A stretch of DNA of 64,000 bases, from contig CM034534.1 of the NCBI GenBank assembly GCA_020002185.1, positions 63,172,771 through 63,236,770 on the forward strand, given 5' to 3'. The notes under the pieces are model-generated. The model had not been told where the DNA came from and did no database searches. It saw only the letters and a program-made list of their open reading frames with translations. The stretch's first letter is position 1. Each line of letters begins with the position of its first letter. This document shows, one piece after another, positions 24,701 through 32,265 of this stretch. The position numbers were made by a program, and so were the translations under genes. The stretch comes from Paraescarpia echinospica (Eukaryota > Annelida > Polychaeta > Sabellida > Siboglinidae).

Positions 24701-27700
24701 CTGGTACTTCTTTTCTAATTACATAGATAGTAACTTATTGCTTAATATGTCATCAAGGTTGTTAATGGCTGAACAATGGTATGTTTAGACCCAAGTTTGT
24801 ACCTAATATTAATAGTGATGATAATCATGATGTCATTAATAAATACTGAAATGGAATAATACAACTTGCACAAACAAGTTAAGAAATTCAATATAAACCT
24901 TCATCAGGTTCATTAAAAAGTCAACACACAGCAAGCATAGTAGAACCCCTCTAATGTGACCACCCAACAAACTGACACAACATGGCCTGTTTAAAGGGTT
25001 GAACTGCTTAGAGAGGCTGGTCGGATATACAGATGTGGAGTTCTGGTAACAGTGGTACCTCACTATTGAGGTTACCATCGTGGCTGGCCAGAAGCGACCT
25101 GAATCAACAGGTGACTGTATTAGCAAGACCAATTTCCTGTATTTCACAATTACATAATTTGGGACTAGGACGACCTTAATTGTGAGGTGGCTGTTTTACT
25201 GAGGTGATTATAAAACAAAGTTTGACTATATTTAAATGCATAAAGTCTGTAAAGGTGTTCACAATTACCATTACAAACTTTGTTAAATGATAGCATTCAA
25301 TTTGAATTAATTTGCTGCAACATCTATAACAACTAATGGATATTAAAAACTAAGTAAAATGAAATTTTAAATGTCTCTGAAACTTCATATATATAAACTT
25401 AATACTCATTTCAAGTAATGTGCCAAACATGAAGCGTGTTCATTGTGAACTCATGTCACTAAGCCCAATCAAACGTTGTCATTTGTGTCACAAAGCAACC
25501 AGGCCATCAGATGTTGCTGACGTCACCACAGGCAATGCCACTAAGTGCCCTTAGCACGACGAGCAGCGGTGTGGCCTGTTGTTTCAGACTGTACATGAAA
25601 TTGCAATTGCTGAAATTAATATTTCTTATATCACCATAAAGGTAATAATGTTATCTACAAGTTTGCCGCTGGATGTACACACGAGTTGTGTTAACTTTTT
25701 GAGTTATCGCCGTTTGAACATAACGAATGCTCAGCCTTGCATTATATCCAATAAGCTTTCGCGATGTTCAAACAGCAATAATTAACTAAAAAATTATAAA
25801 TAAATCCACATCCATCAGCATATTTGTAGATACGACTATTATGTTTACTGTGATGTCAAACAATATTAAATCCCATTGCATGTTTGAGTATTCGCAATCT
25901 TTAAACGGCAATAACTCAAAAAGAAAACACAAAATTCCAGTAACACATTTATAGGTAAGATTACTATCTTTACGGTGATATAAAATTAAATTATTGCAAT
26001 TTTACGTATGGCCTGAAACACCAACCCACATAGATGTAGCGGTGTTACCTGCGGTGATGTCACCTCGACCGCTAGGTATGGCTACAAACTGTGCAGAAAA
26101 TCACCACCAAAAGGGGCCTTGAACAGTGACTGAGGGGGTTAAAAAATTAGTTGAAAATTAGGACACTATTTTTAGAGTATATTTCATTCAGATTGAGAAT
26201 AAAAAAGGTTCATTTCGATTAGTCTTTAACTTAACTTTGGCTAATGACGAGGGAGTTTGTTGGCTGTTTTTGACAGTTATAAATGGCCTTATTGCGGAGC
26301 GGCTATTTTCCAAGGGGTGGTAATTTCTAAGGGTAGCCATTTCCATGGGGTGGCTGCACTGAAGGGTTCTATTGTAGTAACTATCCAAAATGAGAGACTT
26401 ACAGTCAACTGAAGTCTCTGGCCTACTGGTCCCTCCATGATCCACAAGCAGTCTGCCAGAGGGCCGTAGTTTGAAGGGTGGTTCGGTGAACTGATCTCAC
26501 CCGAAGTGTCCTGGGTGTGAAAAAAACAGCTTCCAGCTGAAAGCAAATCAAAAACAATACACTCACCTACAGTAAATTGTTTTGTCTCAAAATAAATCAC
26601 GTTGATTAATAGTTCTGCTACAGAGTAAGAAAAAACATCAACTAAATGTGAATATATACTGTCTGTATTTATATTATTTTCAGTTCTACCTTTTCAAGGA
26701 CCCAGAAACAGGACTGATGGTTTATTTCTTTCTCTGGCATTGTGTCCATTTTCCTGTGTGATGTCTTTTTTAATTCCTCTGACAAAGATATCATTTAGAA
26801 AGGACCAAATATTCAGTTTTTACTGTTCCGTAATAGTTGAGTGGAGTAAATGTTTGTAAAAAAAAATTGTTTTGGTCAAAACTTGATAAAAATCATTGTA
26901 AAATACTGGTAAAATCTGGATAAAATCTAGGTGAATCTTGTAAATGACAGGTACTTTTCAACATGTGAATTCAGCACTTACGTCTGCCAACTTCGTCAGA
27001 CATGTCGCCACAGTCATCTTCTCCATCATGTCTCCAGGCACCTTTGATGCACTTGCCGTTGCTGCATTGAAATTCACCTGCAAATGAAATTAATTTATTT
27101 AAACCAACCTCTTCTGTTCCTCAGTTATGTAATCAAAATGTTCTTACCACAAGAATAAAAATGTTGAAGGTATACTGCCCACCAAATTGTGTTTAATAAG
27201 CCTGAAGCATTGTTCATAATTTGAATGTTGCAGCCACAAAATATTCAAAAAGATTCAGCAAACTTCCTGTTCATACAATTACGATCACCGACTAGAAAGG
27301 GTGATTCTGGGTGACAGGACAGAACAGACGTCTAGAAACAAAGGTAAGTTGGTATGATTGACCAGAACTGGTGTATTACAATTATAATCTCAGTGTACAA
27401 AACATCTCTTATGTCAATATACATAGATATACATTATTATTTTATTTACACCACATAAATCAGTAAAGGAAGTGGCGCATATGAAATATCATAAAAAGGA
27501 ACAACAAAGAGAAATTTCACAAGCCTACTACCGGTAACAGTCATATTTCCATGGTGGATGCCATTTTTATAAATTTCACCGACTAACCACGCTACATTTT
27601 CACAGTGGGTTGAAGTTATCTCTAGCTCCGAGTTTGGCTTGTTATATGTTCTATATTTACTCATGTACAAAGAAATCCAACCTTTATACTTAAATACAAC

Positions 27701-29840
27701 TCGCTTGAACAACTTATGTTTGTGTTATAGAGAAAAACATTTTCGGCCAGAATTTCTATAGAAGACATGACGGAACATCCAAATGCTCCATAAGTTCAGA
27801 CATCCATTTTTTATGGACCTTGTTGCTAGGCAATGGGTCACGTGACGGATAGGTCAATTACTTACCTTGCAGACAGGCCTGGCACTGACAGACAAATGGT
27901 AACTTGTCACCGCACCAATGCATGGACCACTGGTACAGCTGGTCAGTGGCATTATTCACCTTGACACACTTTCCAGACTCGTCATCTGGCTGGTCAGTCA
28001 TCCAATGACCAATGACATTGTCGGTCTCTGTTCCGTCACTCCAGTGGCCAACATTACCTGTGCCACCCTCCCGGGTGAAACCTACAAACATGGTGCACTT
28101 GCCAAATTGTGATTCTCAGGAATACATTGGTGCACAAAGTTATTGAAAAACTAAGTTTCAAACATTACTTTTGCATATTTTTAAAAATGTATCAAACATG
28201 TATGTTTCAAACCTTAAGTAAGCTTGATAGTTGTGTTTGAGATATAAAGTGTGGTGGACCTAACTGAAAAAACACTGATTAACATTACAATCGGGTGAGA
28301 AAACTGATAACACCTCAGGATGAATAATCGACAGCGCTGGATAGGTCAATTTCACTGCATTAATAAAAGTTGTTATTTAACATTTAAGTTGTCTAAAGTT
28401 CTGTCATGACATGTATTATTAATGTATTATTAACGCATGCTGCAGTGTAGGCAAACATAACAAATATGTCTAATAAAAACAATATCAGAAAATAATATTA
28501 CTTGGATGTTACAACGATATTTACAAACAAGATGTGTATTATTTCTGAAGTTATATTCTACTTATACTGAATTAGACCAAGTGTATAACATTAAACCATT
28601 CTAAAATTACTTTGGTGTCGTGTAAAATAAAATTTGAAATAACAATCAATGTGACCTTATATAAATTAAAAACTTGAAGTGTTTTAATTTGATAGCTTCT
28701 GCCGTAGCAGATAATTATTACTAAAAAACAAGTCCTTACCAATCCAATAGTGTCCTATTGTATTGTCAGCAATGTCCACTTCATTGCCAATGTATATATT
28801 CGTGTTTAATTCTACAACCTTGGCCAGTTGCCCTCCATAACTAAAATAAATACAGAACAATTTCTGCAAAATCCATAACCAAATAATTCAGTCATCAGGG
28901 ATCAACATTCGCTGAAAGCCGAGTTATTGAATCTGGTCAAATAACATTTAAAAGACTAAGTGAAATGAACATTTTTATTTCCAATCTGAATGAAATATAA
29001 TCTAAAAATAGTGTCCTGATATTCAACTAATTTTATAACCCCATCAGTCACCCGTTTTAATGCCCCTTTTGTTGCGTTTTTCTGTACATTTTCTGCAGTT
29101 TGTTGCAACACGTAGCAGTCGTTGTGATGTCACCGCAGGTAGCACCGCTAGGATTTAGCATGGTGTACATCTATGTGGGTTTGTGTTTCAGGCCGTATCT
29201 AAAATTCCAATCGCGGATTTTAATTTTTTATACCACCGTAAAGATAATAATCTTAACTACAAATGTGTTGCTGGATGCACACAATTTTTTTTTACTTTTT
29301 GAATTATTCTTGTTTGAACATTGCAAATTCTGAAACTTGCAATGGAATTTTTTATTTTTTGATATCATGGTAAAGATAATGATCTTATCTACATGTTTGT
29401 CGCTGGATGTACCCAGGATTTTTTTTTAGTTATTGCTGTTTGAACATCGCAAATGCTTAATTCTGCACTATATACGTGGCAGTGGATATAATGTAAGGTT
29501 GCGCATTCGCGATGTTTAACGGCAATAACTAAAAAAAGTTAACACATTTCCTGTATACATGCTCGCCATGCCGAAGGACAGGACGCACTCAGCGATCCTG
29601 CCTGTGGTGACGTCAGCAACATCTGACGGGTTGTGACACGCAAATGACCACGTTTGAGCGGGCTTAGTGACACGAGTTCACAATTAACAGCTATAAACAA
29701 CTGTTTACCAAATATCCATTCAAATTCATACATTTAAAAAAAATGTAATCAAACTTACTTGTTGCAGACAACCTTTGCATCTGGCCATGACAGTGGTTCT
29801 TTGTACACTTTGTAGCATGTCACCCCTCTCGCCTTCCACC
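12561..29840 (-). CDS. Gene: C-type lectin / LDLa / triple CUB / triple sushi protein, 14 exons identified
   Basis: Fourteen minus-strand exons totalling 2103 nt (701 codons) join in one open frame with GT-AG sites and compatible phases throughout. Order N to C: C-type lectin-like domain (residues 1-~133), LDLa (~133-165), CUB1 (~166-281), CUB2 (~282-397), CUB3 (~398-503), sushi 1 (~504-579), sushi 2 (~580-637), sushi 3 (~638-701). Domain borders from LDLa onward all fall in phase 1, the classic signature of exon shuffling in extracellular proteins. The product is likely secreted or on the cell surface and binds carbohydrate or protein. The visible start is phase 1, so at least one upstream exon (signal peptide) is missing. 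The last exon also ends in phase 1, so either further exons lie elsewhere or transcription reads on to a stop at 12520-12522. Introns hold three minisatellites, a LINE with a nested MITE, and two foldback elements. I do not recognise a named orthologue. Confidence 0.88.
13534..13707 (-). CDS. Exon 13: sushi domain 2
   Basis: Acceptor GTCACAG, donor GTGAGT, phase 1-1 (174 nt), a complete one-exon sushi domain. Readable motifs are [33 protein letters not shown] and [12 protein letters not shown]: four cysteines, Y-x-C-x-x-G-F and G-x-W. Confidence 0.94.
14045..14988. repeat. 38-bp minisatellite, ~25 units, with 152-bp higher-order periodicity
   Basis: The unit is 'cctttgtgaaactgtccact' followed by 'gtatctgtgtgtatatat'. 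Variants (ctgcctgt at 14341, 14493, 14645; 'ccttagtgaaactgccc' at about 14391, 14543, 14695) recur every 152 bp, which is four units, so blocks of four were duplicated. It lies in the intron between exons 12 and 13. Because 38 is not a multiple of three and the unit lacks stops, all three minus-strand frames stay open; these are not genes. Confidence 0.97.
15417..15506 (-). CDS. Exon 12: sushi domain 1, second part
   Basis: Acceptor TTTCAG, donor GTAAGT, phase 1-1 (90 nt). It encodes [16 protein letters not shown] then [14 protein letters not shown], supplying sushi cysteines three and four and the conserved G-x-W. A split sushi domain is common in complement-type genes. Confidence 0.88.
15507..16545. 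other. Intron between exons 11 and 12; nothing recognised
   Basis: AT-rich sequence with no recognisable repeat, transposon end or coding segment. Exon-flanking splice sites are the only functional signals seen. Confidence 0.6.
16546..16683 (-). CDS. Exon 11: sushi domain 1, first part
   Basis: Acceptor TTTCAG, donor GTAAGT, phase 1-1 (138 nt). It encodes [16 protein letters not shown] and [17 protein letters not shown]: first and second sushi cysteines with the C-x-P-G-Y signature. The cysteine in FGLC is additional to the usual four. Confidence 0.88.
17170..17320 (-). CDS. Exon 10: CUB domain 3, C-terminal half
   Basis: Acceptor TTGTTAG, donor GTAAAT, phase 0 to 1 (151 nt). Joined to exon 9 it reads [13 protein letters not shown] and ends [20 protein letters not shown], the F-x-T/S-D...G-F-x-A closing block. 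The second cysteine pair is absent, as in CUB1. Confidence 0.93.
17380..17930 (-). mobile_element. Old CR1-like LINE 3' fragment in an intron
   Basis: Diverged minus-strand match to the LINE tail: 'aagcctttggcttatcgagtc' (3' tail), 'tttgttccattcattta' and 'gtgtgaaaatgaaaac', then 'tcattttagcagctctcctg' and 'ctaaatgaggcc'. It is much more diverged than the other copies, so an older insertion. It is split by a MITE at 17614-17779 and lies in the intron between exons 9 and 10. Confidence 0.7.
17614..17779. mobile_element. 166-bp MITE nested in the LINE fragment
   Basis: Terminal inverted repeats are TAATGCTGCGTTCCAAT on the left and AATTCGAACGCAGCATTA on the right (one or two mismatches). With TA as target duplication the TIR would start ATGCTGCGTTC, compatible with a Tc1/mariner-type non-autonomous element. 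LINE sequence resumes on both sides, giving a clear insertion order. Confidence 0.7.
17987..18575 (-). repeat. 33-bp minisatellite derived from the exon 9 splice donor
   Basis: About 18 units. On the gene strand the unit reads GAGATTC(A/T)TTGGAG then GTAAGTCATTAGATTGGAA. The last unit is the real exon end plus donor: the final 14 exon bases match the repeat with one change. GTAAGT is identical in all 18 copies, at first-intron-base positions 18575, 18542 and every 33 bp down to 18014. Variation concentrates just before the GT (GAG, GCG, GCA, GTG). An eight-unit (264-bp) higher-order duplication is visible. Every unit carries TAG in the exon's frame, three codons after the GT. Confidence 0.96.
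18014..18575 (-). promoter_or_regulatory. Array of 18 consensus 5' splice sites (1 real, 17 tandem copies)
   Basis: Each 33-bp unit contains GTAAGT. Units near 18509+33k with 'GAG' before it match the ideal AG|GTAAGT; others have CG, CA or TG. Use of any downstream copy would add V-S-H and then a stop, because 33 bp preserves frame. Effects on splicing are inference. Confidence 0.75.
18576..18742 (-). CDS. Exon 9: CUB domain 3, N-terminal half; donor embedded in a minisatellite
   Basis: Acceptor TTTCAG, donor GTAAGT at 18575-18570, phase 1 to 0 (167 nt). It encodes [20 protein letters not shown] then [19 protein letters not shown], ending GSGDSLE. Both N-terminal CUB cysteines are present. 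The last 14 exon bases (GAGATTCTTTGGAG) plus the first ~19 intron bases form the unit of the 33-bp array that fills the adjacent intron side. The real donor is thus the first of 18 GTAAGT copies. Confidence 0.93.
18780..19433. other. Intron between exons 8 and 9; weak dispersed repeat only
   Basis: AT-rich. 'gttgaaggtat...ttaataagcc' near 18830-18870 resembles the dispersed repeat at 24365, 27150 and 47345. A short 'tgtatagatg' motif recurs near 19130-19215. Nothing coding. Confidence 0.45.
19434..19629 (-). CDS. Exon 8: CUB domain 2, C-terminal half
   Basis: Acceptor TTGCAG, donor GTAGGT, phase 0 to 1 (196 nt). It encodes [20 protein letters not shown] and later [20 protein letters not shown], matching D-S-L-x-I-Y-D-G and the closing F-x-F-x-Y strand. 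No cysteine is present, so CUB2 has none at all. Confidence 0.92.
20080..20230. mobile_element. Possible DNA-transposon terminal remnant
   Basis: 'gtgcgtattatacatgg' and 'gcgcattatacacag' recur within 100 bp next to 'caaaagtc'. Such '-tattatac-' motifs occur at the ends of several animal DNA transposons. No TIR pair or transposase can be shown, so this is a weak call within the intron between exons 7 and 8. Confidence 0.25.
20711..20862 (-). CDS. Exon 7: CUB domain 2, N-terminal half (no cysteines)
   Basis: Acceptor CTTTCAG, donor GTAATG. It encodes [20 protein letters not shown] then [20 protein letters not shown], ending FSVITFE. Both conserved CUB cysteines are missing, but the Y-L-x-S-P-x-Y-P and W-x-I strands remain. 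The donor is weaker than its neighbours, and the frame would stay open for another 76 codons if the intron were retained. The chosen donor gives a perfect phase-0 join to exon 8. Confidence 0.85.
21156..23402. repeat. 42/40-bp minisatellite, ~54 units
   Basis: The unit is 'gagttgcagcggaaggcatg' followed by 'tcacaaaggtatcatttgat', with an optional final 'at' giving 42 or 40 bp. Mixed unit lengths shift the frame and generate many chance open frames. Blocks of 5-6 units with shared variants (for example 'aagccatg', 'ttcatttgatacgag') recur, showing segmental amplification. It fills most of the intron between exons 6 and 7. Confidence 0.97.
23935..24055. repeat. Dispersed GGAGGTTTTTGG repeat, copy in intron 6
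   Basis: 'ggtggtgcagttggaggtttttgg', split here as 'ggtggtgcagttgg' and 'aggtttttggtgaacctc', matches the blocks at 1316, 4600 and 5065. It ends about 30 bp from exon 6. Confidence 0.5.
24083..24296 (-). CDS. Exon 6: CUB domain 1, C-terminal half
   Basis: Acceptor CAACAG, donor GTGAGA, phase 0 to 1 (214 nt). It begins [19 protein letters not shown] and ends [20 protein letters not shown], matching the D-x-V-x-I-Y-D-G and F-x-S-D-x-S...G-F-x-A consensus. The second CUB cysteine pair is absent. A dispersed repeat (23935-24030) lies close to the donor side. Confidence 0.93.
24365..24485. repeat. Dispersed AT-rich repeat, copy 1
   Basis: 'cgttgaagatatactgccca', 'ataagct', 'gttcacaattt' and 'acattcag' recur in the same order at 27150-27260 and about 47345-47480. 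Class unknown. Confidence 0.5.
25430..26215. mobile_element. Foldback (inverted-repeat) element, copy 1
   Basis: The two halves are imperfect inverted repeats: 'tttttgagttatcgccgttt' near 25700 pairs with 'aaacggcaataactcaaaaa' near 25910. Outer parts 'catgtcactaagccc' and 'gacactatttttagagtata' match, in reverse complement, 29590-29690 and 28968-29020. The whole ~750-bp unit therefore occurs twice, in opposite orientation, in introns 5 and 1 of the same gene. No coding sequence. Confidence 0.8.
26403..26536 (-). CDS. Exon 5: CUB domain 1, N-terminal half
   Basis: Acceptor TTTCAG, donor GTAAGT. It encodes [20 protein letters not shown] then [19 protein letters not shown]: the first CUB cysteine pair, the S-G-x-I-x-S-P-N-x-P-x-x-Y strand and the C-x-W-x-I strand. 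Phase 1 in, phase 0 out, the standard mid-CUB split used again in CUB2 and CUB3. Confidence 0.93.
26982..27077 (-). CDS. Exon 4: LDL receptor class A domain
   Basis: Acceptor TTGCAG, donor GTAAGT, phase 1-1 (96 nt). It encodes [20 protein letters not shown] then CGDMSDE. The calcium-cage acidic residues (D-G-x-D-D-C-x-D-x-S-D-E) are kept. The usual cysteine in W-x-C-D-G is His here, so one of the three canonical disulphides is missing unless rearranged. Confidence 0.92.
27150..27260. repeat. Dispersed AT-rich repeat, copy 2
   Basis: 'gttgaaggtatactgcccac', 'ttaataagcctgaagcattg', 'ttcataatttgaatg' and 'attcaaaaagattcag' match copies at 24365 and 47345. It is located in the intron between exons 3 and 4. 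Confidence 0.5.
27866..28081 (-). CDS. Exon 3: C-type lectin domain, ligand-binding half
   Basis: Acceptor TTGTAG, donor GTAAGT, phase 1 both sides (216 nt). It contains [17 protein letters not shown] (the QPD motif of the calcium/sugar site) and ends [16 protein letters not shown]. The canonical WND that completes the calcium site is absent: W-S-M-H-W precedes the cysteine. QPD alone hints at galactose-type ancestry, but calcium-dependent sugar binding may be lost. The tail QACLQG probably supplies the first cysteine of the following LDLa. Confidence 0.92.
28740..28840 (-). CDS. Exon 2: C-type lectin domain, middle
   Basis: Acceptor TTTTAG, donor GTAAGG. It completes Asn and continues [15 protein letters not shown], ending with HYWIG, the 'GGxLAxV...N' and 'YWIG' hallmarks of CTLDs. 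Phase 2 in, phase 1 out. About 900 bp of intron containing a foldback repeat separates it from exon 1. Confidence 0.88.
28960..29700. mobile_element. Foldback element, copy 2 (inverted relative to copy 1)
   Basis: It begins with 'tttccaatctgaatgaaata' and ends with 'cttagtgacacgagttcaca', the reverse of copy 1's ends. Internal arms near 29230-29310 and 29350-29550 carry the same 'gataatgatcttatctacat' and 'ggcaataactaaaaa' motifs. It lies in the intron between exons 1 and 2. Confidence 0.8.
29759..29840 (-). CDS. Exon 1 (first visible): start of C-type lectin domain
   Basis: Acceptor CTACAG at the 29841 side, donor GTAAGT at the 29758 side. The two leading bases complete a codon from an unseen upstream exon. 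It encodes [20 protein letters not shown] then AKVVC: the W-x-x-x-x-x-x-CYKV opening of a CTLD followed by the W-x-x-A-x-x-x-C helix. It ends two bases into the next codon. Confidence 0.85.
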
Positions 29841-29927
29841 CTGTAGAATCATAACACAAATTAGACATAGTATTAATGAGTTAAGGAAGTCTTCATCGTC
29901 CATCCTAAAAAAAGCATATCATAAATT

Positions 29928-30188
29928 AGCTTGAATCAAGCCAGTGTACACCTTGTAGCTTGAATCAAGCCAGTGTACACCTTGTAGCTTGAATCAAGCC
30001 AGTGTACACCTTGTAGCTTGAATCAAGCCAGTGTACACCTTGTAGCTTGAATCAAGCCAGTGTACACCTTGTAGCTTGAATCAAGCCAGTGTACACCTTG
30101 TAGCTTGAATCAAGCCAGTGTACACCTTGTAGCTTGAATCAAGCCAGTGTACACCTTGTAGCTTGAATCAAGCCAGTGTACACCTTGT
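29928..30188. repeat. Perfect 29-bp minisatellite, 9 units
   Basis: Nine identical units of 'agcttgaatcaagccagtg' plus 'tacaccttgt' (29 bp x 9 = 261). Each unit holds two dyads, GCTTGA-a-TCAAGC and GTGTACAC. No divergence between units means very recent expansion or assembly from one read class. It lies about 90 bp upstream of the first visible exon of the lectin/CUB gene. Confidence 0.98.
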
Positions 30189-30199
30189 AGCTGGCTACT

Positions 30200-31070
30200 C
30201 CTCTTGGTTTTCACTTGGAAGAAACAACTATACATGTCAACATTACTGCTTTGAACAGGAAATATACCACTATTTTCCTTTGGTCTCACTTTTTTATATA
30301 ACTATAAGCCAATGAATTCATTACATTACATCATTCATGATTAAAAAGTGCACATATTAAAATTATGTCCAATAAATGTGCTTTAGGGAATGTTTAGCGG
30401 CCCAAATTGCTATAATGTAGACTCCACAGTAGTTTTCTCTAGAATCAGAGTCCACTACATAAGCTATTTCACCTTGCAGAGGATATTTACGGCACTTGTG
30501 TAGAATCTGGGCCCACCTAATTTTCACCGTTATAACTGGGTTTTTTTTAATTTGATACCTCAGTGTGTTCATTCAGTAATTCCTCATCTTTTCAGGATTT
30601 ATGATGGAGTTGCCTACGTTCGTTCATCGCAAAATTCCATGGCGATGTGGTATTGTGTTATCTCAAATCTAATCGTTTATGCACATAATTATCAAAAAAG
30701 GTTTAATACCTATAGATTGTAGCTGCCAGTTCAATATAGATGTTCACCGAAGCAGTCAAACAGGAGAAAACATGACACAATACTAGTCTAAGGCCCAATG
30801 GGACAGCAGCGAATTGGACAATGCACACATTTTAGGACACACAACAATGACACATTACATATTAGAATTTATAAAAATATTGTCTTAAATTGTGGCAGTT
30901 TTTGATACCCATATAGCCTCAAAAGAACACTAAGCTAAGTCTAAGACGAAATACCTTTAATTATTGTTATTTGATTTGGTCACTGATATTATGGAGTCAA
31001 CCATGGAATTAATTTAATGCACTGTCGTAGATTTAAAATATCAAATATAATGTAGGCACTTCAAACGATT
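30200..31070. other. No gene recognised upstream of the lectin/CUB gene
   Basis: I searched for a signal-peptide exon on the minus strand that would join exon 1 in phase 1 and found none convincing. AT-rich, no clear repeat. Confidence 0.45.
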
Positions 31071-31076
31071 CTGCTC

Positions 31077-31221
31077 GCTACGTAATTTTCCGTGCGCCGC
31101 GATCCGTTCACGATTTAGCCGTGTCGTTTACGCACCGCCCGGGTAGTGCTTTGTTTTAACTCTTGGATTCGCGCGCTTTATCTAGTCGTTGACGTCATCT
31201 GCTGATGGATTCATTTTGCTG
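31077..31221 (+). promoter_or_regulatory. CpG-dense promoter-like segment with CRE and a downstream splice donor
   Basis: About 18 CpG in 140 bp inside AT-rich surroundings. It includes 'gcgccgcgatccg', 'accgcccgggtag' and 'tcgcgcgc', plus a full palindromic CRE (TGACGTCA, 31190-31197). A strong donor, TTGCTG|GTAAGTC, follows at 31221/31222. This looks like a transcription start with first exon on the plus strand. It could also serve the minus-strand gene as a bidirectional promoter (inference). Confidence 0.5.
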
Positions 31222-31299
31222 GTAAGTCGAATTTTATTTACGTGTCTTTCTTTTTCAAATTTGACCAAATAATCTGCTAGATTTTATCGATTTGCCGAA

Positions 31300-31660
31300 T
31301 TAGCTGTTTTTCATTAGTAAAGTTAGCACATTTGCATTAGTATAAGAAGAAATCGTTTGTGTTTAGCAAGATCTACTAGGTTTATATTAGTCTGTGTTGA
31401 AAAATCTTTGGCGGAATCGGGCGCCATCTATGATTTTGAACCATTCCAAAAAATTGAAGTTTCACCATTGTCAGGCATTGCGTTTCGATGAAATCGCATG
31501 CGCGTATACAAAACCAGGTCGGATTAAGCTATATAAGTGTGTCTAAGAGAAAAGATTTAGTGTTTAGCCTGATCTATAGGGATTTATGCTAGTCTGTGTT
31601 GAAAAATCTTTGGCGGATTCGGGCGCCATATATGGTTTTTGAGCCATTCAAAAATCATGA
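31300..31660. repeat. Two-copy direct repeat of ~110 bp, 205 bp apart
   Basis: 'gtctgtgttgaaaaatcttt' followed by 'ggcgga' and 'cgggcgccat' occurs near 31390 and again near 31590, with similar flanks ('gtgtttagc', 'gatctat'/'gatctact', 'gccattc'). Probably an old tandem duplication within the putative intron. Confidence 0.75.
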
Positions 31661-32265
31661 TACGATTATTTGACCGATCTGTGACTATTGGTTAAGCCAC
31701 TTGCACCGCGTCATCGACATCGTGATGATGTCATCGGAGCCATATTGTGACTTATTCTGTGTGGTAGTCTTAGACTTAGGCTAGCCTTAGCCTAGGAAAG
31801 GGCTGGTTACTGCTTACTCTTGCCTTGGCAGTCTTGACTTGGGTTTGGCATGGCTTATCATTATGCCATTATTTATGGTTATGCTTTTATTTAGACTTAG
31901 AAATAATATAAATTTCATTATGCAATAATTTTTAATAATTGTTGTTACATATTAAATCAACAATTGGTTAGAATTTTTTTTACATCAAATACGTAAATTA
32001 TCCGACTTAATTTGTTTTAAAAAATATTTCATGATAAACAGTCACTGCACAACATTTTGTAAAATGTAATATAACCCATAATGCCTTGGACAGATGTAAC
32101 ATAATTCGTTTCATTGTGTGACAACTGACATAATGCATTATTATAGAATTTCACTCTGCTCTCTTGAGTAACAGTTGCAGGGATAAGAAAATTATTTCAC
32201 AAGATTTGCATGCAGAATCAAAACAGTTATCAAAATATGGTACACGATGGCCTTTTTATTTCAGA

